Origin: an uncultured Bacteroidales bacterium
Lineage (GTDB): Bacteria; Bacteroidota; Bacteroidia; Bacteroidales; Muribaculaceae
Direction: 5' to 3'
Assembly: GCA_902776955.1 (NCBI GenBank)
Contig: CACYSG010000050.1
Span: forward strand, 1-33,458
Length of the DNA stretch: 33,458 nucleotides
Shown here in pieces: positions 24,304 through 33,393 of this stretch; the first letter of the stretch is position 1; every line of letters begins with the position of its first letter. Made by a program: the position numbers and the translations under genes. The notes below the pieces were generated by a model, which was not told where the DNA came from, ran no database searches, and saw only the letters and a list, made by a program, of their open reading frames with translations.

Positions 24304-25164
24304 ATGAGAAAATATATCATAATCGCCCTCTTGTTGGCTGTGGTCATGGCCCCAGCTTCGATGGATGCCCGCAAGAAGAAAGACAAGAAACTCGAGAAAC
24401 GCGGTGTCGTTACCGAGAAGGTCGTATCGGACGTTGAACAACCCATGCGCGAGATTGCCGTTACCAATCCGGCGCAGCAGCTTTACGGCGAATGGGATAT
24501 CGTGAACGTGCGCAAGAAGAGAGTATATACCCTAGAGCGCGCTTACCTGTATCTGGACTTTGCCGGCGGCAATAAGGTGTATGGTAACAACGGCTGCAAC
24601 ACCATCAACGGCACTTTCCAGTTGAGCGGTAACAATTTGAAGTTCGGGGAGTTCATCTCGAGCAAAGAGTCGTGCCACAACATTACCAACGAGAAGACCA
24701 TCATGCATGCGCTGGCCGATGTTAGGCAATTCACCCTCGAGACCCAATACAACGCTCAGTACCTCAACCTGATGAATTCCAAGGGGACCGTGCTGCTGGT
24801 CCTCAAGCGTCACAACCTTGACGCGATGAACGGTGCCTGGCTCGTCAAGGAAATCGACAGTGAGAATGTGACCGAGAAGAATATGCGTGTTGTCATCGAT
24901 GCCGTGATGCAGACCATCCACGGTGACACGGGCTGCAATATCATCAACGGTATCATCACCCTTGACCCGGCCAAGGATATGGCCATCCAGTTCGAGGATC
25001 TCCACTCGACGGAGCATAACTGTGATAGTATCGATGACGAGACGGCACTGCTGCTGGCCCTCGAGAGCACGGAATCCTGCAAGCGCATCAACCAGCAAGA
25101 GATGGCACTGCTTGACAACAAGGGCAACATCGTCATCGTGCTACAACGCATCACCCTGCGATAA
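24304..25164 (+). CDS. Exported protein with two META (HslJ-like) domains
   Basis: 286 residues from ATG 24304 (MRKYIIIALLLAVVMAPASMDA, a signal peptide). A very basic stretch (RKKKDKKLEKR) follows. Domain 1 (about 65-175): LYGEWDIVNVRKK, then VYGNNGCNTINGTFQL and FISSKESCHN, the META pattern including the paired cysteines. Domain 2 (about 178-286) repeats it with HGDTGCNIINGIITLD and STEHNCDSI. META proteins such as HslJ are periplasmic or lipoproteins linked to heat or novobiocin tolerance; the biochemical role is unknown. Domain 2 is less canonical, so the tandem is an old duplication. It converges on the next gene. Confidence 0.87.
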   Translation: MRKYIIIALLLAVVMAPASMDARKKKDKKLEKRGVVTEKVVSDVEQPMREIAVTNPAQQLYGEWDIVNVRKKRVYTLERAYLYLDFAGGNKVYGNNGCNTINGTFQLSGNNLKFGEFISSKESCHNITNEKTIMHALADVRQFTLETQYNAQYLNLMNSKGTVLLVLKRHNLDAMNGAWLVKEIDSENVTEKNMRVVIDAVMQTIHGDTGCNIINGIITLDPAKDMAIQFEDLHSTEHNCDSIDDETALLLALESTESCKRINQQEMALLDNKGNIVIVLQRITLR

Positions 25165-25186
25165 ATAATATTTCCCTGTAAAAAAA

Positions 25187-25219
25187 CTAGACTACCCGGC
25201 CCGCTGTCAGGTAGTCTAG
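25187..25219 (-). terminator. Terminator of the sorting-tail protein gene
   Basis: CTAGACTACC (25187-25196) and GGTAGTCTAG (25210-25219) are a perfect 10-base inverted repeat. On the minus strand the stem is followed by six T (25186-25181), so it serves the minus-strand gene; the plus side has no T-run. Confidence 0.85.
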
Positions 25220-25244
25220 AAAAATTCTCCTTATATATTATTAC

Positions 25245-27221
25245 TTACTTGTCGAGACGCTTGACCGCGCTGCGTGAACCGTCGTTGTGGGTGGTCACGA
25301 CGATGTTTACGCCGTTCTGCGGCTCATCGCTGACGATGCCCGACGGGTTGATGTATTTCACGTCAACAACCTGTTTCCCGACAATGGTCTCGCCGACCGA
25401 TGCGCAGGAAAGCACAACGAGGGGATGGATGGTGTAATTGGTGAAATAGTCCTCGTCGGTGGCGTGGATGCGCTGCATGGGGGATTTATTGGTGTTCTCC
25501 TCCCACGGCTCATCAAGGGTGAAGATGCTCAACAGACCGAAGTAGAAACCTTCTTTAGCGGCCATCTCGGCCTCCAGTTCAGGTACTAAATCATAAGTGA
25601 GTTTTACCTGTACGGTATCCTGTTCGCTGCACAGGTAAGGCACTCCGTCACGATAGAAGAAGTAACCGAAGACGCGGCCCATTTCATGGCCCAGTGCGGC
25701 CAAGTAGTCATCCCCCAGTTTATAGCTGAACAGGGTCAATGTGGGCAACTCCACATCGTCGGCAGCGGCGGGAACGCTATTGAGCACGAGGCGCGGATTG
25801 GTCAGGCGGTCGGCAAGAACGCCTTTGACGGTTCCGGGCTCGAGCACTTCCATGTCTGCCAGCGCGTTGAACATCTCCTCGTTGTCCGAGCAGTCAAGCG
25901 CGATCCAGTCAGGATACCAGTCCATCCATTCGGCATAGCCCCACTCGGCGTACAGGTCATAATATACCTGATCAACATTGTCGGTGACAAAGACCAGTTT
26001 TCCTGCGTCGCCATTGACGGCGGCAGCGACATAGAGCGTGTCGTTGAGTTTATACTGCGTGCCGTCCTCGCCGGCATACAGCACCCTCCACAACCGTGTG
26101 CCCGGGTCGCTGTAGATGGCAATGGGGAACAATTCCATCACACCGTTATAGATGGTCACCATGCCCTCGATGCCATAGACCTCGGTCGGGTCCACATCGG
26201 GATAGTCAATGCCGAATTTGTTGAAACCTGTCATGGTGGACTCGTAGGTAATGCCCTCGCTATCGGTTTCTACGCTCGAAATAGTAAAAGTGTTGTTATT
26301 CTCGATAGGACTCAGACGGACGTCCTCCAGATAGACCTTGTAATTTACCCATCCCTCGTCGGGGTCGGCGATTTCGCCCAGGTAACCCGTGCAATCAAAC
26401 GGGGAGTAGTAATCCTCGGGGAGAATGTTCACCGCATTGCCCATGTGGGCGGGATTACTGATTTCCACCAGGTCCCTATAGGTCGTTTTCTTGCCCGTCC
26501 AACCAGCGGGAATCACCGAGCCCATACGGTATTCCTTACCTGTCTCGCCGTAGATGAGACCAGCATAGGCATAACCCTCCTCGTCGAGCTGCATCACCCA
26601 CAGGTACTCGTTCCACTGGTAGTTGACATACACGTTGCTGGTGAATTGAAACTCGGTGCCGTCGGCCAGATCGGCCAGGTGGTTCAACGAGTCCAGCTTA
26701 AAGATGTTGGGGTCGATAGGATCATCGGGATCGTCGCCAGGGCCTTCGGTGCTGGTAGTCACTACGATAGTGGCCACCTGGGCGTTCTTGGAGCCCACAT
26801 GGGTCAAGGTCACCGACGACTCGCTACCGCTCCACGTGCCCACAAGGCCTGCCGTGGTGTAGTCGCCCACATCGGCGATCAGGTCAAAGTAGGCCTCGTT
26901 GGCCGCATTGACGGTAATGCCGGTGATACTGCCCTCGGCAACCGACAGGGTGACAGATCCGTCAACATAGATGCGCAAGGAGTAGCTTCCCTGCGAGTTC
27001 CAGATGCGGGTTTCGGTCGCGCCGTTGGTTGCCGACAGGGTCACGCCGTCGACGGTCACGGGACCTGCCTGGGTGAGGTTGGTTCCTGCGCTCTGTTGGG
27101 GTACGGCATAGCCCATGGCGGTAATGCCCTCGGCCGTTGAGAAATCAAACGTGACTACAGCGGCAGATAATGAAGAAAAGGCCAAAAAGGCCATCAAAAA
27201 AAGCAAGTAAAAACGGTTCAT
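25245..27221 (-). CDS. Secreted protein with short C-terminal sorting tail
   Basis: 658 residues from ATG 27221. Signal peptide MNRFYLLFLMAFLAFSSLSA. Residues about 23-155 form a beta domain repeating TFDFSTAEGITAMGYAVP and TLSATNGATETRIWNS, as found in several Prevotella surface proteins. A linker GPGDDPDDPIDPN follows, then a long beta-rich body without a recognised catalytic motif. The last 45 residues, VKYINPSGIVSDEPQNGVNI followed by VVTTHNDGSRSAVKRLDK, fit the short C-terminal domain common on secreted Bacteroidales proteins, so export to the surface is likely. This differs from the dockerin ends of the other three secreted proteins here. The function is unknown. Confidence 0.83.
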   Translation of the reverse strand: MNRFYLLFLMAFLAFSSLSAAVVTFDFSTAEGITAMGYAVPQQSAGTNLTQAGPVTVDGVTLSATNGATETRIWNSQGSYSLRIYVDGSVTLSVAEGSITGITVNAANEAYFDLIADVGDYTTAGLVGTWSGSESSVTLTHVGSKNAQVATIVVTTSTEGPGDDPDDPIDPNIFKLDSLNHLADLADGTEFQFTSNVYVNYQWNEYLWVMQLDEEGYAYAGLIYGETGKEYRMGSVIPAGWTGKKTTYRDLVEISNPAHMGNAVNILPEDYYSPFDCTGYLGEIADPDEGWVNYKVYLEDVRLSPIENNNTFTISSVETDSEGITYESTMTGFNKFGIDYPDVDPTEVYGIEGMVTIYNGVMELFPIAIYSDPGTRLWRVLYAGEDGTQYKLNDTLYVAAAVNGDAGKLVFVTDNVDQVYYDLYAEWGYAEWMDWYPDWIALDCSDNEEMFNALADMEVLEPGTVKGVLADRLTNPRLVLNSVPAAADDVELPTLTLFSYKLGDDYLAALGHEMGRVFGYFFYRDGVPYLCSEQDTVQVKLTYDLVPELEAEMAAKEGFYFGLLSIFTLDEPWEENTNKSPMQRIHATDEDYFTNYTIHPLVVLSCASVGETIVGKQVVDVKYINPSGIVSDEPQNGVNIVVTTHNDGSRSAVKRLDK

Positions 27222-27245
27222 TTGCACATTAATAATTTATGGGTG

Positions 27246-27253
27246 CAAAATTA
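27246..27253 (-). promoter_or_regulatory. -7 box of the sorting-tail protein gene
   Basis: TAATTTTG on the minus strand, 24 bases before the ATG at 27221. A GTTG (27279-27276) 22 bases upstream could be the -33 element; it overlaps the terminator of the DUF4153 gene. Confidence 0.55.
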
Positions 27254-27275
27254 CTACCAAGTAGGCTGATAAATG

Positions 27276-27332
27276 CAACGCTGGCCCGAAAAAAGTTATC
27301 AACAACCGTGATTTTTTTTCGTGCCAGCGTTG
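27276..27332 (-). terminator. Hairpin after the DUF4153 gene
   Basis: CAACGCTGGC (27276-27285) pairs with GCCAGCGTTG (27323-27332), and an A-run (27289-27294) faces a T-run (27312-27319), extending the stem. On the minus strand it lies 21 bases after the DUF4153 stop. Confidence 0.7.
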
Positions 27333-27353
27333 GTATACCTAAGGACCTTGGCG

Positions 27354-29054
27354 CTACTTGGTAAGCAGGAGCCCTCCGCAGTTCAAATAGTCGTCGCCAA
27401 GCGAGAATGAACTGAACACCAATGCCGCATCGCCGTTTTCGACAATAAGGGGTTTCACATTCTTTCCCTTGTTGTAATCGTAATCCCTGTCGATAAACTC
27501 GTTGACGTTGACTTCAAAGGCATGCTCCACGCTTTTCCCGTTCTGTTCAACGGTGACCACAAAGGTAACACGGTTTCCGTCAAGTTTACATTCGATCCAT
27601 TCATCGACATAGGTCATCGTGGCGTATCCTTGAGGGATAGCGACATGATTCATCAGGTCTTGATTGTTGTAATTCATGCTCTTTCTCGCCGGCTTGATCT
27701 CGCCGTCACGGGTCTCGTAATTACCGGTTTTGGCATCTTTGCCCAGCAAGTCACTGATGCTCTTGAAGCCGTAGTAGTCACGCAGATAGTCGAGTTTGGA
27801 ATCGACGGTGGCGGCCTTCTTGACTTCGGTGCCGTTGAGCCATTTCTTGTACTGCTCGCCGCCTAGGGGAAGTTGCTCGGGCTTGATGCCCGAAGCGAGC
27901 AGTGTGTTGCGGACTTCTTTCTTGAGTTGCTGGCGCGTGATGTTGGCAATCGACTGCGGCCCCACCGAAATGAGGAAGAGCACGACAGCAAACGAGGCGG
28001 GGACCCACCAGATGCGCTTGTTGCGACACAGTAGCAGGCCGATGCACACTACATAGCACCAGATGTTAAACACCAGCACATAGAGGCGGCTCACGGTAAT
28101 GCCATAGTCGCTCAGGCGGCGAGCGATGGCCACCGTCATCAAGGCCAGCAACGGCAACATCGCTAGCGGCAGCCAACGTGTCACCGCCTTAAAGAAGGAC
28201 TTGTTCGGCTCATGTTGAACGGGATAGGTGATAAACAGCAGGATGACCATGCCCAGCATGCTTGCCGACACCAGATAACTAACCCATCCCACGGGCAGTT
28301 GCCAGGAGATGGCGATCTTGGCGGCATAGACATAGAGCGTCACCATGTAGAGGAGCAGAAGCGGAATGAACAGGTATTGCGCCACGCCCTTGATGAAGCC
28401 CGAAAAACGGATGACTTGCCGGTCATGTTTATCCTCGCCCCGGGGAATCTGGCTCATGGCCAGCAATGGGGCGATGAATACCAAGCAGACCGCAGGGATG
28501 TCGGCATAAATCGCATTATTGACTCTCACGCCGAAGAGCCAATCCAATGACTGGACAAACAGGTCAAGACCGATGGTGAGCACACAACCCACGACAATGC
28601 CCGCCACGATAGCCGCCAGCGTGCACCACGCGAAGTTCCAGAAGGGCACGTCGTCGCCCTTGCGGTAGAAACATGCCAGGAAAACCGACAACGCCATCGT
28701 CGCTACGGTGGCTGCTACGGCTATGTTTTGCGGCAACGAGAACCGTTCAAACTGGGTCAAATATAGCGATATCCCCAGCCAGATGGCATGGGACACCACT
28801 TGGGTGACTATCGCTGCGATACGGTTCTTAAAATCCTCGGTGACCAACTGAATGGCAACGGCAAACAACGCTCCCGTCGCGGGGTAGAAGATATAGAAGA
28901 AGGTCCACTTATTATCGTGACCGATGTCGTGTGTCAGACAAATCAGGTAGGCCGTGAGAAAGGCCAGTAACAAAATGGCCAACGGAAAACGGCGCAGGCT
29001 GTGTCCAAACTGATGTAGCCAATCGGTAATGGAGAAATTCTTTAACAATCCCAT
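27354..29054 (-). CDS. DUF4153 polytopic membrane protein
   Basis: 566 residues. The first 385 or so hold about eleven hydrophobic helices (for example FPLAILLLAFLTAYLICL, YLFIPLLLLYMVTLYVYAA and LPLAMLPLLALMTVAIA). The remainder (about 390-566) is soluble, with repeated LDYLRDYYGFKSISDLLG-like and basic segments, and ends in beta-rich sequence. Layout and length match DUF4153 proteins of Bacteroidales, which have no known function. It stands alone; a hairpin follows it. Topology and any transported or sensed ligand are unknown. Confidence 0.88.
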   Translation of the reverse strand: MGLLKNFSITDWLHQFGHSLRRFPLAILLLAFLTAYLICLTHDIGHDNKWTFFYIFYPATGALFAVAIQLVTEDFKNRIAAIVTQVVSHAIWLGISLYLTQFERFSLPQNIAVAATVATMALSVFLACFYRKGDDVPFWNFAWCTLAAIVAGIVVGCVLTIGLDLFVQSLDWLFGVRVNNAIYADIPAVCLVFIAPLLAMSQIPRGEDKHDRQVIRFSGFIKGVAQYLFIPLLLLYMVTLYVYAAKIAISWQLPVGWVSYLVSASMLGMVILLFITYPVQHEPNKSFFKAVTRWLPLAMLPLLALMTVAIARRLSDYGITVSRLYVLVFNIWCYVVCIGLLLCRNKRIWWVPASFAVVLFLISVGPQSIANITRQQLKKEVRNTLLASGIKPEQLPLGGEQYKKWLNGTEVKKAATVDSKLDYLRDYYGFKSISDLLGKDAKTGNYETRDGEIKPARKSMNYNNQDLMNHVAIPQGYATMTYVDEWIECKLDGNRVTFVVTVEQNGKSVEHAFEVNVNEFIDRDYDYNKGKNVKPLIVENGDAALVFSSFSLGDDYLNCGGLLLTK

Positions 29055-29438
29055 AAGTCAAATTGTTTCTAATATATATCATTATTAACGGCTTTAAATG
29101 TAAATTATTGCTATTTATCCTTGATAAAGAGCATCTCTCAACATAAAAGATATTACAAATAAATTGCAAATTATTCATAACAATTCAGCTCTTTGACATC
29201 AAGCAACGTCATAAATAATTTTTTTACAATCACACAACTGGCAAAAAATGTCATACAAAATTAGAATTTTAAACGAATATCACCACCTCGCAAACAATCT
29301 TAAACAGCTATATAACAAACTATTATATTATAAGCACTGTGGCGCGACCGTTTGTGATAGGCTTATAACTGAATCATAACCGTAAAAGCAAAAATAGTTA
29401 AAATGTCAAAAAAATTACACACAATAAATAATTGTTAT
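29055..29438. other. AT-rich intergenic region without a gene
   Basis: About 380 bases, strongly AT-rich, between the DUF4153 start and rnpB. I see no tRNA, no ORF with a family pattern and no tandem repeat; short A and T runs are frequent. It must contain the DUF4153 promoter, but no clear -33/-7 pair is visible. Confidence 0.6.
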
Positions 29439-29446
29439 TATTTTTG
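29439..29446 (+). promoter_or_regulatory. -7 box of rnpB
   Basis: TATTTTTG matches TAnnTTTG and lies about 20 bases before the first paired base of rnpB. No TTTG -33 box is evident. Confidence 0.5.
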
Positions 29447-29466
29447 CATTCAAGTTTAAAGAAACA

Positions 29467-29838
29467 CAGTATGGCGGCTTGTCGCTCGTTAACATCTCAT
29501 GGTTGCGAGAGGAAAGTCCGGGCAACACAGAGCGTCACATTTCTTAACGGGAAGCTGCGGGTGACCGTAGGGTTAAAGTGACAGAAAATAACCGCCGTGT
29601 CCTCACGTGTGGGGATCGGTAAGGGTGAAAAGGTGGGGTAAGAGCCCACCGGGCGCTGTGGTGACATAGCGCGCCGCACCACCTGTGAGTTGCAAGTTCA
29701 TGTATACCGGCATCTAAGGGCTGCTCGTCCATTGCCGGGGGGTAGAACGCTATACCGGCGCAGCAATGCGCAGGACAGATAAATGACAGGCACCTGCCAC
29801 GGCAGGCACAAAACCCGGCTTATAGCCATACTGTTTTT
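29467..29838 (+). ncRNA. rnpB: RNase P RNA
   Basis: About 370 bases with the bacterial type A layout. P1 is formed by CAGTATGGC (29467-29475) and GCCATACTG (29825-29833), followed by a T-run. Conserved segments: GAGGAAAGTCCGGGC (near 29510), AGGGTGAAAAGGTG, GTAAGAGCCCACCG, GATAAATGAC (near 29778) and ACAAAACCCGGCTTATAG (near 29809), the universal 3' core. The RNA is the catalytic part of RNase P, which matures tRNA 5' ends. Exact ends are estimated from the P1 helix. Confidence 0.95.
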
Positions 29839-29905
29839 CTTTTTATGATCAGGTTTTTCAAATCACGTGAGTGAGTGGAGTTTCAAATGGGTTTAAACTA
29901 AATTT

Positions 29906-31231
29906 ATGGCAAGAAAAGAAGAATTAGTTCGCATGTGGGAGCGAACCCTGGACTACTTGTTTAATCAACGACCGGCTTTCGAGCGTGAGGGTGCTCGTGG
30001 ATATAAGCCGGGGCTGGATACCAGCCTAGCCCTCGATAAATTGTACAAGGAGCCACACCGCAGGTTCCGTATCATCCATATTGCGGGTACCAATGGCAAG
30101 GGATCAACGGCACACCTGTTGGCCTCCTGCCTGCAGAAGTGCGGCTACAAGGTCGGCCTGTTCACGTCGCCTCACCTTGTGGACTTCAGGGAGCGCATCC
30201 GCGTCAACGGCAGAATGGTGAGTCGCAGTTTCGTCATGCAGTGGGTCGCCGATTACCAGAAGCGCAGGATTGAGGGCATCGAGCCATCGTTCTTTGAGTT
30301 GGTGTCCACCATGGCATTCGACTACTTCGCTTGGCGCAACGTCAATGTCGCTGTTGTCGAGACAGGACTTGGTGGCAGGCTCGATAGCACCAATATCGTC
30401 ACTCCCGAACTAAGCATCATCACCAATGTGGGCCTTGAGCACCAGCAGTTCCTCGGCGATACGCTCGAGCAGATTGCCAGCGAGAAGGCTGGCATCATCA
30501 AGCATGGCAAGCCCGTCATTGTGGGTCGCGCCGATGGCATTGTCCGTGATGTGATCGAGGCTCAGGCCAAGCGCATGTATGCCGAGGTCAAGTTCGCTCA
30601 GGATCGTCCCGAGGTCAAGGAGGCCAAGCATGTCGATGGCATGCTGCGCTTGAACACCAAGAGTTATGGCACTATCAATTGTGAGCTCGTCGGCGACTAT
30701 CAGGTCGAGAACACTAATACCGTCCTTGTCGCCCTCAATCTGCTCAAGAGGATGAAGTACCGCATCAAGAATGATGCCGTCAAGGAGGGCTTTGCCCAAG
30801 TGGTAGAAACTACAGGTTTAATGGGCAGGTGGATGAAGTTAGACGAGAACCCGCTGCTCATTTGTGACTCGGCACATAACCCTGACGCCATCGGTTTGGT
30901 CATGCGTCAACTCGAGGAGGAGCGTCGCGGCAAACTGCACCTGATACTTGGTTTCATGGCCGATAAGGATGTATCCTCCATCCTCGACTTGCTCCCCGGC
31001 AACGCAACGCTCTACTTTACCCAGGCACCGACGCCACGCAGCATGTCTGCTCGTGACCTGAAAAAGGCGGCAGCCAAGCATGGACTGCTCGGCAACGCCT
31101 ACGACAATGTGGAGGAAGCGCTAGCAGCGGCACGTCAGGTAGCCGAGCCTCATGACCTTATCTATGTGGGTGGCAGTATGTATGTTCTGGCAGAACTCTT
31201 GACCATGCTTGGATATGGTGAAGATCAGTGA
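29906..31231 (+). CDS. folC: Bifunctional dihydrofolate/folylpolyglutamate synthase
   Basis: 441 residues. FolC joins glutamate to dihydropteroate and adds further glutamates to folates. Visible: TLDYLFNQRPAFEREGARGYKPGLD (14-38), P-loop GTNGKGST (61-68), TSPHLVDFRERIRVNG (85-100), the ligase motif VVETGLGGRLDSTN with the following TNVGLEHQQFLG, and CDSAHNPDAIG in the C-terminal domain. Length is normal. ATG 29906 is fixed by the family start. It lies 70 bases after rnpB and ends before a 13-base hairpin, so it is probably its own unit. Confidence 0.96.
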   Translation: MARKEELVRMWERTLDYLFNQRPAFEREGARGYKPGLDTSLALDKLYKEPHRRFRIIHIAGTNGKGSTAHLLASCLQKCGYKVGLFTSPHLVDFRERIRVNGRMVSRSFVMQWVADYQKRRIEGIEPSFFELVSTMAFDYFAWRNVNVAVVETGLGGRLDSTNIVTPELSIITNVGLEHQQFLGDTLEQIASEKAGIIKHGKPVIVGRADGIVRDVIEAQAKRMYAEVKFAQDRPEVKEAKHVDGMLRLNTKSYGTINCELVGDYQVENTNTVLVALNLLKRMKYRIKNDAVKEGFAQVVETTGLMGRWMKLDENPLLICDSAHNPDAIGLVMRQLEEERRGKLHLILGFMADKDVSSILDLLPGNATLYFTQAPTPRSMSARDLKKAAAKHGLLGNAYDNVEEALAAARQVAEPHDLIYVGGSMYVLAELLTMLGYGEDQ

Positions 31232-31274
31232 GGCCTATGTTCTATAGTTTCCTATAGACACATTATCTAATAAC

Positions 31275-31330
31275 ATTAGGGTGCATCTCGACCATTGATG
31301 CCATCATCATGGTCCCCGATGCACCCTAAT
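31275..31330 (+). terminator. Strong hairpin after folC
   Basis: Perfect 13-base inverted repeat ATTAGGGTGCATC (31275-31287) and GATGCACCCTAAT (31318-31330), with a second nested pair, GACCAT and ATGGTC, in the loop. No T-run follows. Confidence 0.65.
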
Positions 31331-31381
31331 TATATATGTACAATTATAGATGTACACCCCCATCCAATACCTTCCCAACCA

Positions 31382-31444
31382 TTATCTCTTATCTATTAAC
31401 TATTAACTCTTATCTCTTATCTATTATCTATTATCTCCTAACTC
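31382..31444 (+). repeat. Heptamer tandem array (TTATCTA/TTAACTC type) between folC and degP
   Basis: Nine heptamers in unbroken register: TTATCTC, TTATCTA, TTAACTA, TTAACTC, TTATCTC, TTATCTA, TTATCTA, TTATCTC, CTAACTC. They are degenerate at positions 4 and 7. The rest of the 31232-31675 gap holds the folC hairpin, AT-rich sequence and the degP promoter. Confidence 0.92.
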
Positions 31445-31566
31445 TCTCCCCCTTGTCACCTGACAGTGACAATGTGTCATTATTTGTTATAAAAGGGAGC
31501 TCCATTGTAAAACTAATTAAAAAGATGCATATTGGCTATTAATTAATTTTAAAATCCAGACAATAT

Positions 31567-31614
31567 ATTGGGCGTTTTTCGTTTATAAGTTGTACTTTTG
31601 GCACAGATATTGTA
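31567..31614 (+). promoter_or_regulatory. degP promoter region, with an overlapping sigma-54-like sequence
   Basis: Vegetative reading: ATTG (31567-31570), 22 bases, then TACTTTTG (31593-31600). Overlapping it, TGGCAC (31599-31604), five bases, TTGTA (31610-31614) has the sigma-54 spacing but GT instead of the key GC at -12. The vegetative reading is the safer one. The ATG is at 31676. Confidence 0.5.
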
Positions 31615-31675
31615 AAAGTTAATTTTAACAGTTGAAAAAATTAAAATCAATCATAATTTAACATTAAAGAGACAC

Positions 31676-33214
31676 ATGAAAAAGAATTTGAAATTAGCGG
31701 CAATGCTTGTGGTTGCTTCGATTCTGGGATCGGCAGCAACGATGATGGCAACAAGCGAGTTACAAAAGAAAGGTGTCATTACCGACACGTATGTGCTTAC
31801 CAAGGAATCTCCGGCAAATGATGGCAGTTTTGTTCCTACGGCTTCTTCCAGGCCTGTGGACTTCAGCCGCGACTTTACCGACGTGGCCGAGAACACCATC
31901 AACTGTGTTGTGAGCATCAAGAGCTACGCAACACCTCAACAGATGTATCAGGGCGACTTCTTCGACCCGTTTGAGTTCTTCTTTGGCCCTGGTTACGGCA
32001 ATGGTCAGCGTCAGCGCCAGCAGCAAAAACAGCAGAAGAGCGAGCCTCAGCCCCGTGGCATGGGTTCGGGCGTGATCATCAGCAGCGACGGTTACATTGT
32101 GACCAATAACCACGTCATTGAAGGCGCCGAGAAACTTGAGGTAACCCTCAACGACAACCGCACCTTTAACGCTACAGTGGTCGGCACCGACGAGAAAACC
32201 GATATCGCACTGATTAAAATCAATGCCAAGGATCTGCATGCCATCAACATCGGCAACAGCGATGCAGTCAAGGTGGGCCAGTGGTGCGTTGCAGTGGGCA
32301 ACCCCTTCGGTTTCAACTCGACCGTCACCGTGGGTATCATCAGCGCCAAGGCGCGCGGCATGAACACCAATGACAACGGTGGTGGCATCAAGGCGTTCAT
32401 CCAGCATGACGCAGCCGTCAACCCCGGCAACTCGGGTGGCGCCCTGGTTAACACCGCAGGCGAACTTATCGGTATCAACACGATGATTTATTCCCAGACC
32501 GGCAACTACAGCGGATGCTCGTTCGCAGTGCCCAGTAACACCGTCAAGAAAGTGATCACCGACATCAAGCAGTATGGCACAGTACAGCGCGCCGTGCTCG
32601 GCATTCAGTACAGCGAACTCACTGCCGAGAGGGCCAAGGAAGACAATATCACCGCAACCAACGAGGGTATCTATGTGGCCAAGGTTACCGACCGCGGCGC
32701 TGCCATGGAAGCCGGATTGCAGGAGGGTGACGTCATCATCAAGCTCAATGGCGCTCGTGTCAAGGACAGTGGTGAGCTGCAGGAAGAGATGAACAAGTTG
32801 CGTCCTGGCGACAAGGCCGAGGTCGAGTACTATCGCGACAACAAGCTCAGGCGCACCACCGTCACCTTCAAGAACGACCAGGGTAATACCAAGATGACCA
32901 AGCAGAGCGACGTCCTGTCACTGGGATGTGCATTCACCGAGCTCAGCAAGGAGGACAAGAAGGATCTCGCCATCTCCAAGGGTCTGAAGGTGGTCGGCGT
33001 CAAGGCCGGTAAGTTCAAGAATGCCGGCATCCGCGACGGCTTCATCATCACCGACATCAACAACATCCCCGTTGACTCGCGTGACGATGTGGAGAACATC
33101 TATAACCAGATCATGCGCAGCAGCGACAGCGATAAGGTGATGTTCATCACGGGATTCTATCCCACGGGCAAGAAGGTATACTACGCTGTTGACCTGAGCG
33201 ACGACGAGCAGTAA
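31676..33214 (+). CDS. degP: Periplasmic Do/HtrA serine protease
   Basis: 512 residues. Signal peptide or anchor about 1-26, a flexible glutamine-rich loop (QRQRQQQKQQK, 111-121), and a trypsin-like domain with triad His146 (TNNHVIEG), Asp176 (TDIALIKI) and Ser253 (NPGNSGGALVN). PDZ1 is about 295-390 (VLGIQYSELTAERAKE, then GAAMEAGLQEGDVIIKLNG) and PDZ2 about 405-505. HtrA-type proteases degrade or refold misfolded envelope proteins, and the window's many exported proteins would be possible clients. The gene is preceded by its own promoter and followed by an intrinsic terminator. Confidence 0.95.
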   Translation: MKKNLKLAAMLVVASILGSAATMMATSELQKKGVITDTYVLTKESPANDGSFVPTASSRPVDFSRDFTDVAENTINCVVSIKSYATPQQMYQGDFFDPFEFFFGPGYGNGQRQRQQQKQQKSEPQPRGMGSGVIISSDGYIVTNNHVIEGAEKLEVTLNDNRTFNATVVGTDEKTDIALIKINAKDLHAINIGNSDAVKVGQWCVAVGNPFGFNSTVTVGIISAKARGMNTNDNGGGIKAFIQHDAAVNPGNSGGALVNTAGELIGINTMIYSQTGNYSGCSFAVPSNTVKKVITDIKQYGTVQRAVLGIQYSELTAERAKEDNITATNEGIYVAKVTDRGAAMEAGLQEGDVIIKLNGARVKDSGELQEEMNKLRPGDKAEVEYYRDNKLRRTTVTFKNDQGNTKMTKQSDVLSLGCAFTELSKEDKKDLAISKGLKVVGVKAGKFKNAGIRDGFIITDINNIPVDSRDDVENIYNQIMRSSDSDKVMFITGFYPTGKKVYYAVDLSDDEQ

Positions 33215-33247
33215 GCATTCGATAGCAATCATTATACTTTAGCGTGC

Positions 33248-33287
33248 TGGTGGTGATGACAATGGCGTTTTCACCACCATCGTTTTT
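33248..33287 (+). terminator. Intrinsic terminator of degP
   Basis: TGGTGGTGA (33248-33256) pairs with TCACCACCA (33271-33279), and five T follow at 33283-33287. Confidence 0.85.
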
Positions 33288-33393
33288 CTTAATCATCCTC
33301 AAAATAGGGAGAATAGGGTAGTATGACATGTTTTTTCGCATTTTAACGGACACTATTGATTTTTGACCTATGGGTCATTTTGCAGGATAAGAC

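Noticed and set aside
25686-27140. 484-codon open frame on the plus strand
   Set aside because: It is antisense to the sorting-tail protein gene, which has a signal peptide, a promoter and a terminator. The plus-strand translation has no family pattern and is a by-product of codon bias.
29055-29438. tRNA or riboswitch in the gap upstream of rnpB
   Set aside because: No cloverleaf, T-loop pattern or conserved aptamer core was found; the region is only AT-rich.
31336-31542. Small open frame after folC
   Set aside because: It mainly translates the heptamer tract and has no start context or family pattern.
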